Position numbers and translations under genes: made by a program. Of a stretch of DNA of 64,000 nucleotides, positions 59,040 through 64,000 are shown in pieces. The notes beneath the pieces were generated by a model. That model saw only the letters and a list, made by a program, of their open reading frames with translations. It was not told where the DNA came from and did no database searches. This stretch comes from Luzula sylvatica. Lineage: Eukaryota > Streptophyta > Magnoliopsida > Poales > Juncaceae. How positions within the stretch are numbered: position 1 is the first letter of the stretch; each line of letters begins with the position of its first letter. The stretch lies in contig OX326959.1 in assembly GCA_946800325.1 (NCBI GenBank), positions 31,906,527 to 31,970,526 on the forward strand, written 5' to 3'.

Positions 59040-60042
59040 CTTTTCACAGGACTGTCTGAGCCGAGATCTCCTGTTCGAAGAATACCAAATTCTACAATTT
59101 TCTTTCTTTGTTTTGCGCTTTCGATCAAGTAATAGGTACCTTTTTTTGCCTTTCAAATATCTGATTCTTTTCTTTCTTGATTGGGTTTCTTGCTTAATTT
59201 TCCTTTTTTTTCTTTTCTTTTCGTTTGTTTGAAATTTTTGGAATTTGTTTGCTAAAGGAGTTTAATTTGGGGATCTGAGAGCTTAATTGCTTTTGGGTTG
59301 GTTTTATAGCAAGACTAATTGCCGGAATAGGTAATGTATGCTGTAAAGATTTGTAATTTCGTGAAAAGAGCTGTTCGTGACTTCGTTCTTTCTTTCTTTA
59401 TTTTAATTTTTAAGAGAATTTTACTGTTAATTGTAGTAAACGTTTGTGGGATAGAGTTTTGTATTGTGTAATGCTGGTGAATTTTGGGACTTGGTTGTTT
59501 TCTTTCAATTTTTCTTGAACAATTTCTTATTTTGCTTCTTTGAAGAGATTTCTTTTTGTGCTCATTTGTTTCATTTGGGATTGTCTAATAAGCTATTTTC
59601 TTGGACTCTATTTGGTGGATTTGTTGACGTATTATACTTTAATTTATTAGAGTTATTTTTGGGATTGAGTCTCATAAATTTGGTCCATTTGTTCAATTTC
59701 GAATTTACTATTTACCTCCTTACAAATTCATGTAAGAAAAAGTGCTTATTTGTTCTTTTCTTTGTTTAGTTTGAAAGTTATTTGTCAATTGTCTTAAACA
59801 GAACCTTAATTCCAAATATAAACTCGTGTATATAATAAATTTTCTCTAATATTTTTTTGCTTAGTTGTTGAGTTTTAGAATTTTCAAGTTCCAAATTATT
59901 TTCTTTAGTTCCTTTTTTTAATTTTCTTCACTAACAAATACTTTTCTTTCTGCAGGACAAGATTTTCGATATAAATTCTAGACCATAAATTAAATATCAT
60001 GCGATAAACATTCAATCCAAGAAAAAAGAATCAATTAAAAAG
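59040..60042 (+). promoter_or_regulatory. 5' leader with a long intron of the WVD2-like gene
   Basis: A likely non-coding exon ends near 59137 (ATCAAGTAATAG/GTACC). A T-rich intron of about 0.8 kb follows, to the acceptor TTTCTGCAG at 59955, then a short leader to the ATG at 60043. Short Phe-rich frames inside are intron noise. Confidence 0.5.
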
Positions 60043-62247
60043 ATGAGTACAGACGTAGATCAAGCCTATTTTGCCTGGTCACAAGAGCAATTAACCCAAC
60101 GAGACGTCACCACAGTAAATATACACCATTTTATTTTCCAATATACCATTTTATTCACCAATATACCATTTTTGTACCTTTTCAGGGTGTTTCAGTGTCC
60201 CAAATGCTCGACCATGGTTCGGTCTCGTTCGGCAAATTCGAATTTGAATCCTTATCATGGGAAAAATGGTCTGTGTTCACGCATGACAGGCGTCAAGAAG
60301 AAATGGAAAAATTCAACGGGTTAGTGGCCGAGAAAAAAGCTTATTTCGAAGAATATTACAAGAAATTACGTGCGTTAAAAGCGTTACAACAGCAACAAGA
60401 AGCGCTACAGGTGCCAGCGCCACAGCAAATCCAACAGACCGAACTCACTCTTGCGTATAGCATTGACGGAAGCGTTTCTGAAGAAGAGGAGGACAAAATC
60501 GAAAGGAAAATTGAAACCGAAATCGAAGTAAAAGACGAAATAGAAGAAAATGTTGTTGAAGAGAATTTCGAGGAAAAAGAAAGAGTCGAGTCCAAGAAAC
60601 CTATGGAGTGCAAGGTTATTACTAAGGTAAATTGATATTTTTTATAGAAATTAATTTTTTGTTATTAATTTGTTATTTTATTGTTTCAGGGGGCTTCTAG
60701 TTCGACGGGACCACAGAAGGTTCTAAAGCAAAAAATTAAACCTGAGGCACGACCCGTTTCGCGAAACTCAAGACCCGTTACGAGACCTGCTATACAAAAG
60801 GCAAGACCGCCTCCGCCACCACCACCACAAAGGACGGTAAGAAAAGTCAAACCGAACGAACCTTCTAGAAGCATTCTGAGTGCACGCACAAATTCTCCGA
60901 GAAGTACTGTTCCGAGTACGAGTACGAGTACGAGTGCGAGTACAAAGAGGCCGAGTTCGAGTGGGGGTGTGAGGAGGCCTTTGAGTTCGAGTGGTGGGGT
61001 TCAGCCGAGCGTGACGCCTAGACGGCCTCTTTCTTCTGCTGGAGTGAGAGATAGGATGAGAGAGAAAGTGCAGCCCAAACCTGATTTGAGAAGTACGAGG
61101 GCTTCTGCCTCCCCTTTAAATGTAATGATTTATTTATTTTTTTGGAATTGATTTTGTTTTGTGATTATTTTTTTAATGTGTTGATTTATTATACAGAGTG
61201 GTGCTCGGAGAATGATGATTATACCTAGTACGGTCAAAAGCAACCCTGTCGAAACTAAAAGGTTTGTTCTTTTATTATTGTTAGTAGTTTTTAATTTTTA
61301 TTATATTGTGAATATTATTGAATATTTTGTTGTTATTAATAGCGAAACGAGAAGAGTAGTGAAGGAGCCATTGGCCTTGAACAACAACACGACGAGTGTG
61401 AGGAGAGCGCCACTTGCATACACTCTCGATACATCAAAATCTAGGTAATATAAGCTTTTTCATTTGTAAATTTGACTTGAAAGTTGAAAATATTAAAATA
61501 ATAAAATCTATTCTTTACAAGCAGGTCCCTTAATCTACCTCCAAAGAAGAACGCTAGCTCTACCAGAGTGGTACCAAATTTTTTTAACCTTAATGTTTAA
61601 TTTCCTCGTTATTGAAATCCAGAGAGATAATTGATATAATATGATTATTTTGACTTGATGAAAAATAGGGATCGAACAATGATACGACACAACCTCGTGT
61701 AAGTGCATTGAGAAATAATACTCAGCCTGCTCGTAATAATCTCTCAATGAGAAATATTACTACTGCTGCAAATAGCAGGACAGAGAGTTACAAGGTAATA
61801 TTAATTCTCCTTTTCTTTATTTTATCATATTGACTACGTGGAAATTATCATCCTGGACCCTCAATTTTACGAATATATACTCAAGACTGTTTTACGAGGA
61901 TTTTTCTATTTTATGTCACAGCCAATTGCACCTCGTACAAGCGAGACACCACGTACTGGTACCAGACCTCAAGCCAGCGAGACGCCACGTGCTGGTACGA
62001 GACCTCAAACCAGTAGCTCTTCAGTCAATGCAAGGAAACCCAGGTATATCTCATAAATAAACTTCTGGTTCTTTTTGCTTATATACCCTGAAAACAATAT
62101 AAATTTTACTCTTGGAACTACAAATAGAATTAAATTATTTGAGAACTAGTAGTACTTACTGACTAATTTTCTATCGTTTTGATTTATGAATGTCTGAACT
62201 ACTTTCCGATTCAATATTTCAGGTCCGAGACGCAGAAATGGAGATAA
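60043..62247 (+). CDS. WVD2-like / TPX2-related microtubule-associated protein (9 exons)
   Basis: Exons 60043-60114, 60186-60626, 60690-61121, 61197-61261, 61343-61444, 61525-61570, 61669-61794, 61922-62043 and 62223-62247 join in frame to 476 codons plus stop, all with GT-AG introns. Residues about 25-95 hold the signature SVSFGKFEFESLSWEKWSVF followed by VAEKKAYFEEYYKKLRALKA, found at the N-terminus of plant WVD2-like/TPX2-family proteins (WDL7 group). Next come an acidic Glu/Lys-rich coiled-coil-like segment, then a basic Ser/Pro/Arg-rich tail with a Pro7 run and a duplicated SETPR(T/A)GTRPQ repeat in exon 8. I see no canonical TPX2 C-terminal domain. A microtubule-binding role is likely by family and basic composition (inference). 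Confidence 0.87.
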
Positions 62248-62529
62248 ATTCAAATTCAAAATTGTGTGAATCGGGAATATCAAAGTAAGCACGGCCTCGA
62301 AAAGATTACGAGAATGGCGTACCAATGTCGTACCTATTTTATCTCTTTCTAAATGGTAGTAGAGTACTTTAGTAGTAGTACTGGTAGTTAAAGTAGCATT
62401 TTGTACCATTTTGTTAGTGTTCCTTTTAAATCTGTGAAATATGGTTAGTGTTTTGTCGAACATATGCTTGCAATATGTATATGTCTGAATAAGTGAAAAA
62501 TTCTCATGTAGTTTTTGCTATTAAGTAAA

Positions 62530-63120
62530 CTAGGGAAATAGCCCGCGCTTCGCTGCGGGATATAGTATTTGATAAGAAATAATATAATAAGCAAAAGTAA
62601 TAATTTTATATATTATTTGATATATTATTTCGTTGCGGGATATATTATTTGATATATTATTTGATAAGAAAATAGAAATATTTCTTGCGCTTCGCTGCGA
62701 TTTTTCAAAATTTTTTATGATCATAAAATAATAATTTTATCTAAAACGTTACAAGTGCAAAACAAAAGTAATCTTCATAAATGTTAATTTAAAAAAAAAA
62801 GCTGATATTAAATAGTCTCACAAGTATTATGCAATAAATGCAAATTTTTTTCTTGCTAAAAAAATAAGCATAAATGTTAATTTAAAAGCAAAAGTAATAT
62901 TCATAAATGTTATGATAAGCATAAAAAAAAATAATACCAGCTCAGGCTAACAAAAAGTATTTTGTGTGAATAGTTTTTTATTAACACTAAAATTATAGTA
63001 TACAAATTATATTTATTAATACGATGAAAAATTCAAATATTTTATTTAGAACACAAGACATATGTCAATTATATTTATTAAAAATTCAAATATTTTATTT
63101 AGAATACAAGACATATGTCG

Positions 63121-63153
<33 letters not shown>

Positions 63154-63346
63154 ATGAACAGTACCCTGGTGAACAGTGCAAAACAGTACGGGTGAACAGT
63201 ATCAAACAGTACCGGGTGGACAGTGACAACTGGGTGAACAGTACAAAACAGTTCAGGTGAACAGTACCAAACAGTGCGGGGTGAACAGTGAACGATGACG
63301 TGGCCTCACCAGGTGCTTGGTATTCAAAATTTAAAGGGAGGAGAGA
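62530..63346 (-). mobile_element. Small Helitron candidate with GAACAGTAC repeats
   Basis: On the minus strand it begins TCTCTCCTCCCTTTAAATTT after an A, and ends with a CCGCAGCGAAGCGCGG hairpin (about 62541-62558), 'gctatttccctag' and a following T, which gives the TC start, hairpin, CTAG end and A^T insertion. Like the 3.1-kb Helitron it has a 'gacgtggc...accagg' block near its 5' end. A GAACAGTAC-rich repeat (63155-63290) and a poly-A run (63121-63150) lie inside. No empty site is available here. Confidence 0.75.
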
Positions 63347-63553
63347 TTTAGAGCATCCCTATTTTTCAAATTATTTTCCTTTTTCGAGCTTCAAATCAGT
63401 ACCTTGAATTTTCAAGAAATTATAACACAAACAGAATATGAGACTAAAGTAAAATTTGTAATTTGGTTCAACTGGAAAGAAATAATAAGTTATTTTATTT
63501 TAGTAGTGAAAACGAGGGAAATTACAATTAAATGTCCATAATATGTTATAGCC

Positions 63554-63659
63554 GCTGCGTTGCACGGATACGGCGATACGGTAATTTAACATATGATTTA
63601 TGATACGGATACGGCGATACGGCTAAATTCGGTTTTTTGGAGTATCCGCGCAACATAAG
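63554..63659. mobile_element. Short GATACGG MITE
   Basis: Ends CTGCGTTGCACGGATAC and the complement CTTATGTTGCGCGGATAC. The flanks TTATAGCCG and TTATATGCC form an imperfect target duplication. It shares termini and GGATACGGCGATACGG content with the larger element at 39.5 kb. Confidence 0.65.
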
Positions 63660-64000
63660 TTATATGCCTTTCTCCTTGTCTAGACATAAGAATGAAAAAT
63701 ATTTTATTTATTTCATTCAAGACCTTTTTTTATCTACATTAATGGATTAATGAAATATTTGATGTATCACATTGCTTTTAAATGAATTTGCAAATTTATT
63801 GGTAATCGTTGCCAAGAAATGAGATTAGGCTGAAATTAATGGGTAAACTATATTAAGCTGGAATTCAAAAAACATTTTCGCACACGTTTGCAAAATCCAC
63901 GAACATCGCGCTATTTTTTGTAAATTCAGTAAAAACAATGTCATACATAAATAAAAAATCTGGATTAATTGGGTCTAGTTTTCTTTTTTAATTAATAATC

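Noticed and set aside
59464..59769. 101-residue Phe-rich ORF upstream of the WVD2-like gene
   Set aside because: Lies within the T-rich 5' leader intron and has no family features.

Overview
The window looks like repeat-rich, AT-rich nuclear DNA from a flowering plant. Support comes from an organelle-type PPR gene, many spliced genes with GT-AG introns, a plastid atpB fragment, and abundant hAT-type MITEs, Helitrons, SINEs and microsatellites. An asterid eudicot is plausible but this is inference only. I trust three intact protein genes: an ABHD11-like alpha/beta hydrolase (minus strand, 1.1-3.5 kb), an intronless PPR gene resembling Arabidopsis At1g71490 (5.8-7.9 kb), and a nine-exon WVD2/TPX2-related gene (60.0-62.2 kb). 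A small basic ORF near 44.7 kb, with a diverged paralogue at 39.1 kb, may be a fourth gene.

The middle, from about 9 to 58 kb, is a graveyard of local duplications. The PPR gene and its 3' flank were copied several times, leaving pseudogene pieces at 12.4-14.5, 26.1-26.5, 43.1-43.3 and 46.5-46.8 kb. A second unit consists of a GC-rich minisatellite, CA/CT microsatellites, a promoter with first exon, and NADPH-cytochrome P450 reductase (CPR) exons. It occurs at 9.2-12.4 kb and again at 33.7-38.1 kb. The reductase copies carry premature stops, an internal deletion, out-of-order exons and an exact 377-bp tandem duplication.

Mobile elements are unusually well delimited because related copies in the same window preserve empty sites. 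The block 18.6-23.8 kb is present in inverted form at 49.9-50.6 kb without a 515-bp MITE, a 3.1-kb Helitron and an 0.86-kb hAT-like element, so each insertion can be read to the base. Other elements with visible target duplications include three copies of a TAGGGGTGTCAA hAT MITE family, a CAATG MITE at 47.5 kb, a SINE at 42.6 kb and a mini CACTA element at 28.3 kb. A second Helitron candidate sits at 62.5 kb.

A 2.8-kb array of about 39-bp units (50.68-53.50 kb), each able to form a short hairpin, lies between near-identical 540-bp direct repeats. No operon or pathway organisation is expected or seen. I found no new enzymatic system; the main novelty is structural: repeat arrays, filled/empty insertion pairs, and scrambled gene duplicates.
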